From: an uncultured Myxococcales bacterium
GTDB taxonomy: Bacteria; Myxococcota_A; UBA9042
Assembly: GCA_903929795.1 (NCBI GenBank)
Contig: CAIYWC010000186.1
Span: 1 to 57,173, forward strand
DNA: 57,173 nt
Reading direction: 5' to 3'
In this document: piece after piece, positions 49,769 to 57,173 of the stretch
Position numbering within the stretch: position 1 is the stretch's first letter
Layout: each line of letters begins with the position of its first letter
Notes under the pieces: model-generated
Told to the model about the DNA's origin: nothing
Databases searched by the model: none
Seen by the model: the letters and a program-made list of their open reading frames with translations, nothing else
Translations under genes and position numbers: made by a program

Positions 49769-51799
49769 ATGCTCGAAACGATGCGCCGCCACAGCCGTTC
49801 GCCGTGGATTCAACTCATTTTCGTCACGCTGATCGCGGCCTTTGTGCTGACGTTCTATTCCGGGTCGCGCCTCGCCGCGAGCTTGGCGGGCCAAGCGCCG
49901 GAGCCGATGCTGGAAGTCGCCGGTGTGACGATCGACAGCGCGGAGCTGGACTTGGCGATGCGGCTGTCTCCCGATGCGCCGAGCGCGGCGGCGAACGGCT
50001 TTGAGAAGCTGCAGCTGCAGCAGCGCTACGAGAAGCTGCGGCTGCCGTACTCCGGCGGCGGCACCGAGATGGCGCAGCTGACGACGCCGCAGGATCCAAT
50101 CCCGACGATCCAGCGCCAAAAAGTCGCCAATGAGCTGATCGAGGCCGTGCTTGTCGCGCAGCAGGCCGCCAAGCTGGGCCTGGGCGTCAGCGACGCAGAG
50201 CTGAGCCGCCGCGTGATGCAGCTGGAGCGCGTGTTCGGCATCAGTTTTCGCGACGAGAACAACCAGTTCGATCCCAAGAAATACGACACATTCGTGCGGT
50301 TTTCCCTGGGTTCGACCAAGTCGCAGCTGGAGAGCCTGCTGCGTCGGGAAATCCTGCGCGACAAGGTGGCACAGATCGTTGTGGGCGGCATTCAGCTGAC
50401 GCCGCAGGAGCTGGACGCCCTGGTGACGAGCGACGCGAAGCGGACGCACCTGGAATTCGTGGCGCTGGATGCCGAGACGATCGCCAGCGCGCTCACGGTC
50501 ACGGACGCGGACGCGGATGCCTGGGCGGCGGCGCACGAGAAAGAAATTCAGGCGGCGTATGAGGCCAAGGCGGATCTGTACAAGGTGCCGGATCGCTGGA
50601 ATGTGCACGGAATTCTCGTGGCTGCGCCTTCCAAGGAAGGCGTGCCGGACGACAAGAAGGCGGACGTGGACGGCCAGTGGGCCGAGAAGAAGACCGCCGC
50701 CGCTGCGCTGAAAGCGGACCTGGACAAGGCGTGGGACGGCGAGACGCCGCTGGACGCCGTCGTCGCGGAAGGCGAGGAAAAAGGCGAGGCCAAGAAGGCG
50801 AGCGAGTTGAAGGGCGAGGAAAAAGCCAAGCGGCTAGCCGGGTTTTTCGCCAAGCTCGCGAGCGAAAAGAGCGACCACAGCATGACCAAGGACAGCGGTG
50901 GGCTGTTTGTCGACGACTTGAGCGCCGAGGCGTTGACGCGCTCGCCCTTTGGCCCGGAAGTCGCCAAGGCGGTCGCCGCGACGGACGCCGGCAAGCTGGT
51001 CGGCCCGGTGGAGGCGCCCAATGGCTGGTGGCTGCTCTCGGTGGACAAGAAGCTGCCGGGCAAGACGACGCCGCTGGACGCCACCGTGAAGCGCGCATTG
51101 GCGCTGGATCTCGTGCGCACGGAGCGCGCGGCGGCGGAACTGGACAAGGTGGCGCAGAGCGTGCAGGCGGCGGCTGAGGCGACGCCGACGACGCCGCTGG
51201 CGGACATCGTCAAGCAGTGGAACCTGGCGCACGGCGGCAAGGAGGACGGCCCGCTGCACGCGTCCGAGACGCCGCCGCTGGGCAAGTCGCCGCTGGAAGC
51301 GTTGAACGGCGGGATGGAGGCGATGCTGGGCCTGCCGCCGAAATCGGATGATCCCAATGATATCCCGGGGATTGGCAAGAACGCGGAGATCGCGGCGGCG
51401 GCGGCGAAGCTGAAGTCGGACGCGCCGATCGCCAAGGCGATCTTCAGGTCCGAGGACGGCAAGACCCGCTATGTGGTGCGGCGCGGCAATGATTCGGTCA
51501 AGCAGACGCCGGAGACGGACGCCAAGGTCAAGGATTCGCTGGGCCGCGTGCTGACGCAGATGCGGCGCGTGGAGGCGTGGCACGGCTACGTCAAGAAGCT
51601 GCAGCTGGCGGCGGAAGCGGCCAAGTCCGTCAAATTCACGCCGGAATTCAAGACCGCCGTGGATCAGGAAAAGGCGCGTCAGGAGACGGCGGCCAAGCGC
51701 GCGGCGGAGAAAGCCGGCGATGAAGCGCCGGCCGCGGGCGGTCTGAACCTGGAAGTCGGCGGCAAGCCGGTGCATGTCGAGACCGCGCCCGCCAAGTAA
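49769..51799 (+). CDS. PpiD-like membrane-anchored peptidyl-prolyl isomerase/chaperone
   Basis: The 676-residue protein has an N-terminal helix (WIQLIFVTLIAAFVLTFYSG) as in PpiD, a SurA-type chaperone region (IPTIQRQKVANELIEAVLVAQQAA; RRVMQLERVFG; DPKKYDTFVRFSLGSTKSQ), and a parvulin-like domain (WNVHGILVAAPSKEG near 280; DHSMTKDSGGLF; VEAPNGWWLLSVDKKLPGK) interrupted by a long Lys/Glu/Ala-rich segment. A second parvulin-like domain may lie at 480-620. It is the inner-membrane foldase of exported proteins. ATG 49769 is preceded by GGAG. It overlaps uvrC by 26 bases, an unusual pairing. Confidence 0.83.
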   Translation: MLETMRRHSRSPWIQLIFVTLIAAFVLTFYSGSRLAASLAGQAPEPMLEVAGVTIDSAELDLAMRLSPDAPSAAANGFEKLQLQQRYEKLRLPYSGGGTEMAQLTTPQDPIPTIQRQKVANELIEAVLVAQQAAKLGLGVSDAELSRRVMQLERVFGISFRDENNQFDPKKYDTFVRFSLGSTKSQLESLLRREILRDKVAQIVVGGIQLTPQELDALVTSDAKRTHLEFVALDAETIASALTVTDADADAWAAAHEKEIQAAYEAKADLYKVPDRWNVHGILVAAPSKEGVPDDKKADVDGQWAEKKTAAAALKADLDKAWDGETPLDAVVAEGEEKGEAKKASELKGEEKAKRLAGFFAKLASEKSDHSMTKDSGGLFVDDLSAEALTRSPFGPEVAKAVAATDAGKLVGPVEAPNGWWLLSVDKKLPGKTTPLDATVKRALALDLVRTERAAAELDKVAQSVQAAAEATPTTPLADIVKQWNLAHGGKEDGPLHASETPPLGKSPLEALNGGMEAMLGLPPKSDDPNDIPGIGKNAEIAAAAAKLKSDAPIAKAIFRSEDGKTRYVVRRGNDSVKQTPETDAKVKDSLGRVLTQMRRVEAWHGYVKKLQLAAEAAKSVKFTPEFKTAVDQEKARQETAAKRAAEKAGDEAPAAGGLNLEVGGKPVHVETAPAK

Positions 51800-53807
51800 G
51801 CCGATCCCGGCGCCAAGCGCGGAGTCTGCCGAAACGTGGCTGGACGCCGAGTTTGACGCGCTGCAGGACACGCCAGAACCATACGAAATTGCTGAAGACT
51901 CCGTCGCGCCCGGCGCGGTGGCTGAGCACGTGGCGCGGGCTTTCGATTTTGACGAGCGCGTGAAAGCCGCGCCCGATCGCCCCGGCTGCTACCTGATGAT
52001 CGACCGCCACGGCGTCATCTGCTACGTCGGCAAGGCGACCAGCCTGCGCAACCGCCTGCGGCAATACGCCAGCGGCCAGGACGAGCGCTTCTTTGTGCAC
52101 CTGCTCGACCGCGTGCTGGGCGACATCGAATTCGTCATCACGCCGACCGAAAAAGACGCGCTGCTGCTGGAAAACGAGCTCATCAAGAAGCATCAGCCGC
52201 GCTTCAACGTGCGGTTGAAAGATGACAAGCGTTTCCTGCACTTGCGGCTGGATTCCGGCCAGAATTACCCGCGGCTGCAGGTCGTGCGACGTCCGGCGGA
52301 CGACAAAGCGCAGTATTTTGGCCCGTACGCGTCGGCGAGCTCGGCGCGGTCGGCGCTGGCGCAGATCAACCGCTATTTCCAGCTGCGCACGTGTCCGGAC
52401 AGCGCCTTCAAGAACCGCACGCGGCCGTGCCTGGAGTACCAAATCCACCGCTGCCTGGGGCCGTGCGTGCTGCCGGTGGACGTGGGCGTGTACCACCAGC
52501 ATGTCCGCGATGTGGCGCTGTTTTTGTCGGGTCGGCGCAGCGAGTTGCTGGGACGGCTGAAAAAGCGCATGGCTGACGCCGCCGAGGGCGAAGAGTTCGA
52601 GCGCGCCGGGCGATATCGCGACCAGATCCAGGCGATCGAGACGAGCCTGGAGCAGCAGCACGTGAGCCTGCTGGGGCGGCGCAAGTCGATCGACGCCGTG
52701 GGGCTGTACCGCGAAGGCGCGAAAATCGCTGTGACGGTGCTGACTTTTCGCGAAGGCGTGCTGCTCGGCAGCCAGGGCTACGTGCTGCGCGACCAGGAAT
52801 TCCCCGACGCCGAGGTGCTCGAGGGCTTCCTGCTGCAGCTGTACCAGCGCGGCCAGCCGGTGCCGGACGAGCTGCTGCTGCCGCTGGCCATTGACGGTGA
52901 AGACGCGCTGGCGGAGTGGCTGACGGACCAGCGCAAGCTGCAGGCGGCGCTGGCGGGCGAGCCGGTGGGGCGCGCGCAGGTGGAGATCAAGGATCCGCAG
53001 CGCGGGCTGCTGTCCAAGCTGATTGAGATGGCGACCGACAACGCGCGGCAGACGTTTGAGGATCGCGTGCGCGCCTCGGCCAAGGCCGAAAACACCTTAC
53101 TGGGTCTGCAAAAAAAGCTGCACTTGACGCGGCTGCCGCGGCGCATCGAGTGCTACGACATTTCCAATATTTCCGGAACGGATCCAGTGGGTTCGATGGT
53201 CGTCTTCATCGACGGCGAGCCGGCCAACCAGGAGTACCGGCGCTACAAGATCCGCACGCAGGAAACACCCAATGATTTCGCGATGATGTACGAGGTGCTG
53301 TCGCGGCGGATCGCGCGCGCGCAAGATGGCCGGAGCCCGTGGCCGGATTTGATCGTCATCGACGGCGGCAAAGGCCAGTTGGGCATGGCGCAGGCGGCGC
53401 TGGGCGATCTGGGCGTGGAAGGCGTGGAGCTGTGTGGACTTGCCAAGGCGCGGACCCAGGACAGCGACGATGCGGGGCCGAGCGCGTCCAGCCCGGAGCG
53501 CGTGTTCCGGCCGGGCGTGAAAAACGCGATCGTGATGCCGCAGAACTCCAACGAGGTCTATCTGCTGACGCGGCTGCGCGACGAGGCGCACCGGTTTGCG
53601 ATCACGTTCCACCGCGAGCGGCGCGACAAGCGGGTGCTCAAGAGTTGGCTGGACAAGGTGATCGGGCTGGGGCCGGCGCGCAAGAAGGCGCTGCTGCTGG
53701 CGTTGGGCTCGCTGACGGCGGTGAAAGAGGCCGACGAGGCGGCCCTGGCGGGCGTGGTCGGGCCGGCCCTGGCGCGCAAGATCGCGATCGTGCGGGGCAA
53801 TCCATGA
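51774..53807 (+). CDS. uvrC: UvrABC excision nuclease subunit C
   Basis: The 677-residue protein has the GIY-YIG domain (PGCYLMIDRHGVICYVGKAT; RLRQYASG), a Cys-rich region (CPDSAFKNRTRPCLEYQIHRC), a UvrB-binding UvrC domain (EGEEFERAGRYRDQIQAIE), the RNase H-like second nuclease region (RIECYDISNISGTDPVGSMVV, DLIVIDGGKGQLGMA) and a C-terminal helix-hairpin-helix (GPARKKALLLALGS). UvrC makes the two incisions around bulky DNA lesions bound by UvrA and UvrB. Mfd, in the same pathway, is in this window too. The first 70 residues are an acidic extension not found in most homologues. The start overlaps the PpiD-like gene by 26 bases and the stop overlaps the next ATG. Confidence 0.95.
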   Translation: MSRPRPPSKPIPAPSAESAETWLDAEFDALQDTPEPYEIAEDSVAPGAVAEHVARAFDFDERVKAAPDRPGCYLMIDRHGVICYVGKATSLRNRLRQYASGQDERFFVHLLDRVLGDIEFVITPTEKDALLLENELIKKHQPRFNVRLKDDKRFLHLRLDSGQNYPRLQVVRRPADDKAQYFGPYASASSARSALAQINRYFQLRTCPDSAFKNRTRPCLEYQIHRCLGPCVLPVDVGVYHQHVRDVALFLSGRRSELLGRLKKRMADAAEGEEFERAGRYRDQIQAIETSLEQQHVSLLGRRKSIDAVGLYREGAKIAVTVLTFREGVLLGSQGYVLRDQEFPDAEVLEGFLLQLYQRGQPVPDELLLPLAIDGEDALAEWLTDQRKLQAALAGEPVGRAQVEIKDPQRGLLSKLIEMATDNARQTFEDRVRASAKAENTLLGLQKKLHLTRLPRRIECYDISNISGTDPVGSMVVFIDGEPANQEYRRYKIRTQETPNDFAMMYEVLSRRIARAQDGRSPWPDLIVIDGGKGQLGMAQAALGDLGVEGVELCGLAKARTQDSDDAGPSASSPERVFRPGVKNAIVMPQNSNEVYLLTRLRDEAHRFAITFHRERRDKRVLKSWLDKVIGLGPARKKALLLALGSLTAVKEADEAALAGVVGPALARKIAIVRGNP

Positions 53808-54499
53808 TGCGCCGGCTATGCGTCATCGCGCTGCTTTGTGGTGCCTGCCACCGCGAACCGCCTAAAATGACCGGTATTTCCGCGGTGACGTGGCAGCTCG
53901 GCTTTGACACGGCGCGCACGACCCCGCAAGGCACCGGCTGGCGCGTGACGACCGACGCCGGCTACGACGTGCACGTGACCGAAGGCGTGCTGATGACGTG
54001 GCGGCTCGGGCTGACGCCTTGTCCACCGCCGGTCGCTTGGAGCCTGATCTCGCCGGCTTATGCCAATCACGTGGAACCACCTGATCCGACAAGCATTCTG
54101 CCGCACCTGGCTGAGAATCTCGCGCAGCCTGCGACTGCCACGCTGACCCGCAGCGTGCCGCGGACGAAGTACTGTCAGGGTTTTTGGCTGGCGTCGGCGC
54201 CGCCGCCCGCGCAGGCAGGCGAAAGTCCGCGCGTGAGCCTGCGCTTGCACGCGACCTGGCAAAAGGCAGGGCAAACCGGTGAAATCACTCTGGAAACGTG
54301 GATGCCGGATGCCAAGCTGCAAGCTGTCCCGGGGCTGGAACTGGCGGACGGTCCGGCGACGATCGCGGTGACGCGGCACCTGGGGCAGCTGCTGGACGGC
54401 ATCGATCTCGCGAACGCGCCGACGCCGGCGATGGCGTGGACGGTGCTGCACAAGCTTGTGGGCGGGGCGGAGTGGCGGGTGGCGGCAACCGCGCGGTAG
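53804..54499 (+). CDS. Uncharacterised lipoprotein downstream of uvrC
   Basis: The 231-residue protein starts at ATG 53804, overlapping the uvrC stop (ATGATG), with a lipoprotein signal ending LLCGACHREP. The body is mostly beta-rich; conserved-looking features are GYDVHVTEGVLMTWRLGLTPC and TKYCQGFWLASA with a Cys pair that could form a disulphide. I cannot assign a family. It should be exported to the periplasm or outer membrane, and its coupling to uvrC probably reflects compact packing rather than function. Its TAG abuts the stop of the next, convergent gene. Confidence 0.75.
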   Translation: MMRRLCVIALLCGACHREPPKMTGISAVTWQLGFDTARTTPQGTGWRVTTDAGYDVHVTEGVLMTWRLGLTPCPPPVAWSLISPAYANHVEPPDPTSILPHLAENLAQPATATLTRSVPRTKYCQGFWLASAPPPAQAGESPRVSLRLHATWQKAGQTGEITLETWMPDAKLQAVPGLELADGPATIAVTRHLGQLLDGIDLANAPTPAMAWTVLHKLVGGAEWRVAATAR

Positions 54500-54502
54500 C
54501 TA
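54497..54502. other. TAGCTA: abutting convergent stop codons
   Basis: The plus-strand TAG (54497-54499) of the lipoprotein and the minus-strand TAG (54500-54502, read as CTA) of the radical SAM gene are directly adjacent and form the palindrome TAGCTA. There is no intergenic base between the genes, so any terminator must lie inside coding sequence. Confidence 0.8.
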
Positions 54503-56791
54503 ATCGCCGTACTTCGCCCGCGCTTCGTCTTTCCACTCATCGGGCCAATAATAGAATCCCTCGCAAGCGATCGAGAAAAAGCAGGTCTCGCAGGCCTTTT
54601 CATGGCGCCGCCGCGACTGCAGGTAGTCAAAAAGATTGACGTCTGCCATCGACACGAACACCATGTCGCGCTCCATCTTGCCGATGTCGCTGAGGCAATA
54701 TTCCTCATAGCCCGGCATGTAGCACAGCGGCAGGTTGATGACCTGAAACTTGATGCGATCGCCAAAATCATCAATCAATTTCATAACCAGCGGCGCGACC
54801 ACCGCGGGGTCTGGCTGACACTCCGCGCTCGCCTTGCCGAACGGCGTCAAAAATTGCACGTTGCACAATTTGACGCCCAATTTCACAAGCAATTCGCCGT
54901 ATTCCAGCAATACGGGCGAATTAACCTTGGTCAGCGTCACGTTCACGCCAAAATCGATGCCCAGCTTCTCGCACAGTGGCCGGCAGTTGCGAATGCCTTC
55001 GATCGTCTGGCGAAATGCGCCCTTGGCCTGCACGTTCTCCTCGTGCACTTGCTCGTTCGGTCCGTGCAGGGAAATCAGCAAGCTGGTAATGCCAGATTTG
55101 ACGATCTTCTCGGCATTGCGCGGCAGACTCATCATTCGGCCGTTGCTGGTCAGGTTAATCGCCTGAAATTCCAGATCTTTCGCCGCAGTGATCAACTTTT
55201 GCAGGTTGGGGTTCGTGGTCGGCTCGCCGCCGTCGAAATCACACAGATCGTAGCCTTTTTCCCGGCGATTCTTGAGGAATTCGATCTGCTGGTCCAGCTC
55301 GCCGTGCCAGTCGCTGCGGTTGCCGGTTGCGCAAAAAACGCATTGATTATTACAGACATAGGTCGTGTTCATGATGACTTTGCGCGGCTTCCATGCCGAC
55401 GCCTTGGTCTCCAGCACGCGCTTGGCCGCCCATAGCTCGCCCGGCGTCCAGTCCGGGCCAGTCAGGACCGGCTTTCCCTGAAAAAGTGGACCAATATCGC
55501 GGTCTTCGCGCGTCGTCCACAGCTTGTCGGCGGTCGCGGTTTTGTGCAGTTCGGTGCCCTTGATCGGCGTCGCAAACTGTACCAATGGCTGGGCGTCAAA
55601 ATCTTCGCACAACTGCCACGCGGTCTTGAGTGTATTCAGGATTTCTGCGCGCGTTTCCGTGGGCTGGCCAATCATCCAATGAACCACCAGCCGCAGCCCG
55701 TGATTCTGGCACCAATGCGCCACGCGCTGCGTCGCCGCGAGGTCAAACTTCTTGCCAATCACGTCGTTGGCGATCCGATCATTGGCCGATTCCGCCGAAA
55801 TCGACAGCACCGGCACGCGCTGCGCCATGCGGATGACCTGGCTCTCCGTCACGCGATCAGCGCGCATGCCGTTGGGAAAATCCAAACCGAGATCAAACTC
55901 TTCCGCGACATCCAACAGCGCGTCAAAATGGCTGGTCGTCACATTCACCAGCTCATCCAGCACCACCCAGCGGTCGATGCCATAAGTATTTTTCAGCAGT
56001 TCCGCATGCTTGCGCAGCCACTCCTTGCCGTGACGGCGATACGGCTTGCCGTCGAGCCCGGCGCGCTGCCATGGATTCGACGTGCAGAAATTGCAGCGGT
56101 ACACGCAACCGCGCGATGTCTTGACGGCGATCACCGGCGGCGCGGACGAAAAAATCTCATTCTTATGGCGGCTTTGCGACACACGCCCCATGAATTTCTG
56201 GAACGCCGCCATGTCGATGAGGTCGTACGCCGGCAGCGGCAGCGCGTCCAGGTCCTCGACCTGCGGCGCACCACGCGTGATGCGCTCGTGCGGCTGCTGG
56301 CCCGCCGCCAGCGTCTCGATCAGCCGCGTCAGCTGGCCTTCTGCCTCGTACTGCTGGCCCCACGGGATGCCGACCTCGTCGAGGTCCGCCGCGTCCCACT
56401 CGATGAAATGCATGCCGCCCACGTCGCAATCCGCAAGTATAACAGGAATTTGCGGCCAGCGCTCCTGGACGTTCGCTGCCAGCCGCTTGAGCTCTGCGCT
56501 CGCCGCGCGCGCGCGCAGCCACGGCGAGTTGCCAAAGACCACGACATCGGGCGCGTCCTTGGGCAGCCGCCCGAGCAGCGTCGAAACCGGCACGCCCAGA
56601 CGCAGGAACTCCTTGTTTTCGTGGATCAAATTGGAGGTCGGCAGGCAAAACGCGTCGAGGATCGCGACGGTGTGACCGTCCTGACGCAGCTGCGCCGCCG
56701 CCTGCCAAAGCCCCAAGCTGGCAAAAGTCGGATAGTCGATGTACGCCGCGTGCAGCAGCAGGGGCGGTTGGATCAACAGGACAGTGGCCAC
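54500..56791 (-). CDS. Double radical SAM protein: B12-binding-like domain plus two complete radical SAM domains
   Basis: From GTG 56789-56791 (MATVLLIQPPLLL) the protein has 763 residues; the frame is open to a TTG at 56887. Residues 1-200 form a B12-binding-like Rossmann domain (DVVVFGNSPW, VPVILADCDVGGMHF), though no DxHxxG motif is visible. The first radical SAM domain has C229, C233, C236 (TSRGCVYRCNFC) and features of B12-type enzymes (RWVVLDELVNVTT, LSISAESANDRI). A second begins near residue 475 with C480, C484, C487 (TTYVCNNQCVFC), DFDGGEPTTNPNLQ and LLISLHGPNEQVHE, and ends with SPASM-like Cys residues (YMPGYEEYC, CETCFFSIAC). Two active-site clusters in one chain are rare. A two-step modification of one substrate is possible; substrate unknown. 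Confidence 0.88.
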   Translation of the reverse strand: MATVLLIQPPLLLHAAYIDYPTFASLGLWQAAAQLRQDGHTVAILDAFCLPTSNLIHENKEFLRLGVPVSTLLGRLPKDAPDVVVFGNSPWLRARAASAELKRLAANVQERWPQIPVILADCDVGGMHFIEWDAADLDEVGIPWGQQYEAEGQLTRLIETLAAGQQPHERITRGAPQVEDLDALPLPAYDLIDMAAFQKFMGRVSQSRHKNEIFSSAPPVIAVKTSRGCVYRCNFCTSNPWQRAGLDGKPYRRHGKEWLRKHAELLKNTYGIDRWVVLDELVNVTTSHFDALLDVAEEFDLGLDFPNGMRADRVTESQVIRMAQRVPVLSISAESANDRIANDVIGKKFDLAATQRVAHWCQNHGLRLVVHWMIGQPTETRAEILNTLKTAWQLCEDFDAQPLVQFATPIKGTELHKTATADKLWTTREDRDIGPLFQGKPVLTGPDWTPGELWAAKRVLETKASAWKPRKVIMNTTYVCNNQCVFCATGNRSDWHGELDQQIEFLKNRREKGYDLCDFDGGEPTTNPNLQKLITAAKDLEFQAINLTSNGRMMSLPRNAEKIVKSGITSLLISLHGPNEQVHEENVQAKGAFRQTIEGIRNCRPLCEKLGIDFGVNVTLTKVNSPVLLEYGELLVKLGVKLCNVQFLTPFGKASAECQPDPAVVAPLVMKLIDDFGDRIKFQVINLPLCYMPGYEEYCLSDIGKMERDMVFVSMADVNLFDYLQSRRRHEKACETCFFSIACEGFYYWPDEWKDEARAKYGD

Positions 56792-56987
56792 AGGTGCCTC
56801 GGGCGCTGGAGCTTGCACACGCGGCGCGACCTGCAAATCAGGCCAGCGCGGCCCGGTCAGTATCGTGTGCACGTGCGGCCGCGGCAAGCCGTCCTGAGCA
56901 AGTGCGCGTGGCCGTGAGGATTTTTTGCCCCGACTTGTGTGCTGTGCCTGTCGCCCCTACCCTTGTCACCGGGGGCGAAAGGTCACG

Positions 56988-57173
56988 ATGCGCGGTCGAT
57001 GGATGAACTGGATGTTGGCGGTTCTGGCGGTTCTGGCGGTTCCCGCGCCCGCGCTGGCGTGGAGCGCGCGCAAGGCGCCCAAGCCGGCGGCGCATCACGT
57101 GGGCCATGGCCACGGCAGGGCGGGCAAGCCGCGGGCGAAACCCAATGCGACGACTGCCGAGGTGCTGGTCGCC
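56988..57173 (+). CDS. Secreted protein, N-terminal part (cut by window end)
   Basis: ATG 56988 with AAAGG before it opens a frame of 62 codons that runs off the window. It begins with a signal peptide (MNWMLAVLAVLAVPAPALA) followed by WSARKAPKPAAHHVGHGHGRAGK, a basic His-rich segment. The signal contains three LAV repeats from a 9-base tandem repeat (CTGGCGGTT) at about 57017-57040. The visible part has no domain. Confidence 0.65.
   Translation, partial: MRGRWMNWMLAVLAVLAVPAPALAWSARKAPKPAAHHVGHGHGRAGKPRAKPNATTAEVLVA

Noticed and set aside
1..57173. tRNA, rRNA, CRISPR arrays and intact insertion sequences
   Set aside because: No tRNA-like cloverleaf, no regularly spaced repeats and no transposase motif were seen. 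Gaps between genes are below 300 bases, leaving little room. A dedicated scan (tRNAscan-type, CRISPR finder) would be decisive.

Overview
This is a GC-rich bacterial window, densely coding on both strands, with about 38 credible protein genes, one decayed recombinase, and no tRNA, rRNA, CRISPR array or intact mobile element that I could see. Lineage is inferred: lipoproteins with Asp/Ala/Thr-rich spacers after the lipid-anchored Cys, a VWA lipoprotein with Cys-rich 'DCNG...DGCE' modules, CxxCH lipoproteins and many parvulins point to a Myxococcota-like (deltaproteobacterial) organism. Housekeeping markers present are Mfd, PheS, PheT, UvrC, RmuC and RNase HI.

Left part (1-7.3 kb, minus strand): a tyrosine-recombinase remnant flanked by stem-loops; a run of B12-type radical SAM enzyme, S33 peptidase and SPASM-like radical SAM enzyme whose second half is a cluster-less barrel; then a GAF-PAS-PAS-GGDEF diguanylate cyclase. 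From 7.3 to 11 kb (minus) lies a tight operon of two exported parvulin prolyl isomerases followed by a NACHT-type NTPase that carries a lipoprotein signal peptide. A short lipoprotein resembling the soluble C-terminal domain of STT3/AglB oligosaccharyltransferases converges on mfd.

Middle part (15.7-33 kb): a VWA lipoprotein, an epoxide-hydrolase-like enzyme, a beta-propeller lipoprotein with CxxCH, and a double-parvulin lipoprotein. Next comes a plus-strand run pheS-pheT-glycosyltransferase-hydrolase-glycosyltransferase-SGNH protein, joined by overlapping stop/start codons. PheT ends where its FDX-ACB domain should begin. A minus-strand pair (TPR protein and multi-pass membrane protein) converges on it.

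Right part (33-57 kb): a DUF483-like protein behind a 59-base palindrome, rmuC, a small cytochrome-like lipoprotein, and then the most system-like locus: a six-gene minus-strand operon (PhyH dioxygenase, unknown, radical SAM, unknown, small membrane protein, GMC oxidoreductase). It is followed by a GT-C-like membrane protein, aldehyde dehydrogenase, RNase HI with an N-terminal metal-ribbon-like segment, a beta-CASP metallo-hydrolase, a PpiD-like chaperone coupled to uvrC and a lipoprotein, a double radical SAM enzyme with two complete CxxxCxxC motifs, and a secreted protein cut by the window end.

The strongest candidates for something undescribed are the exported NACHT protein inside an envelope-folding operon, the six-gene dioxygenase/radical SAM/GMC operon, and the double-cluster radical SAM protein.
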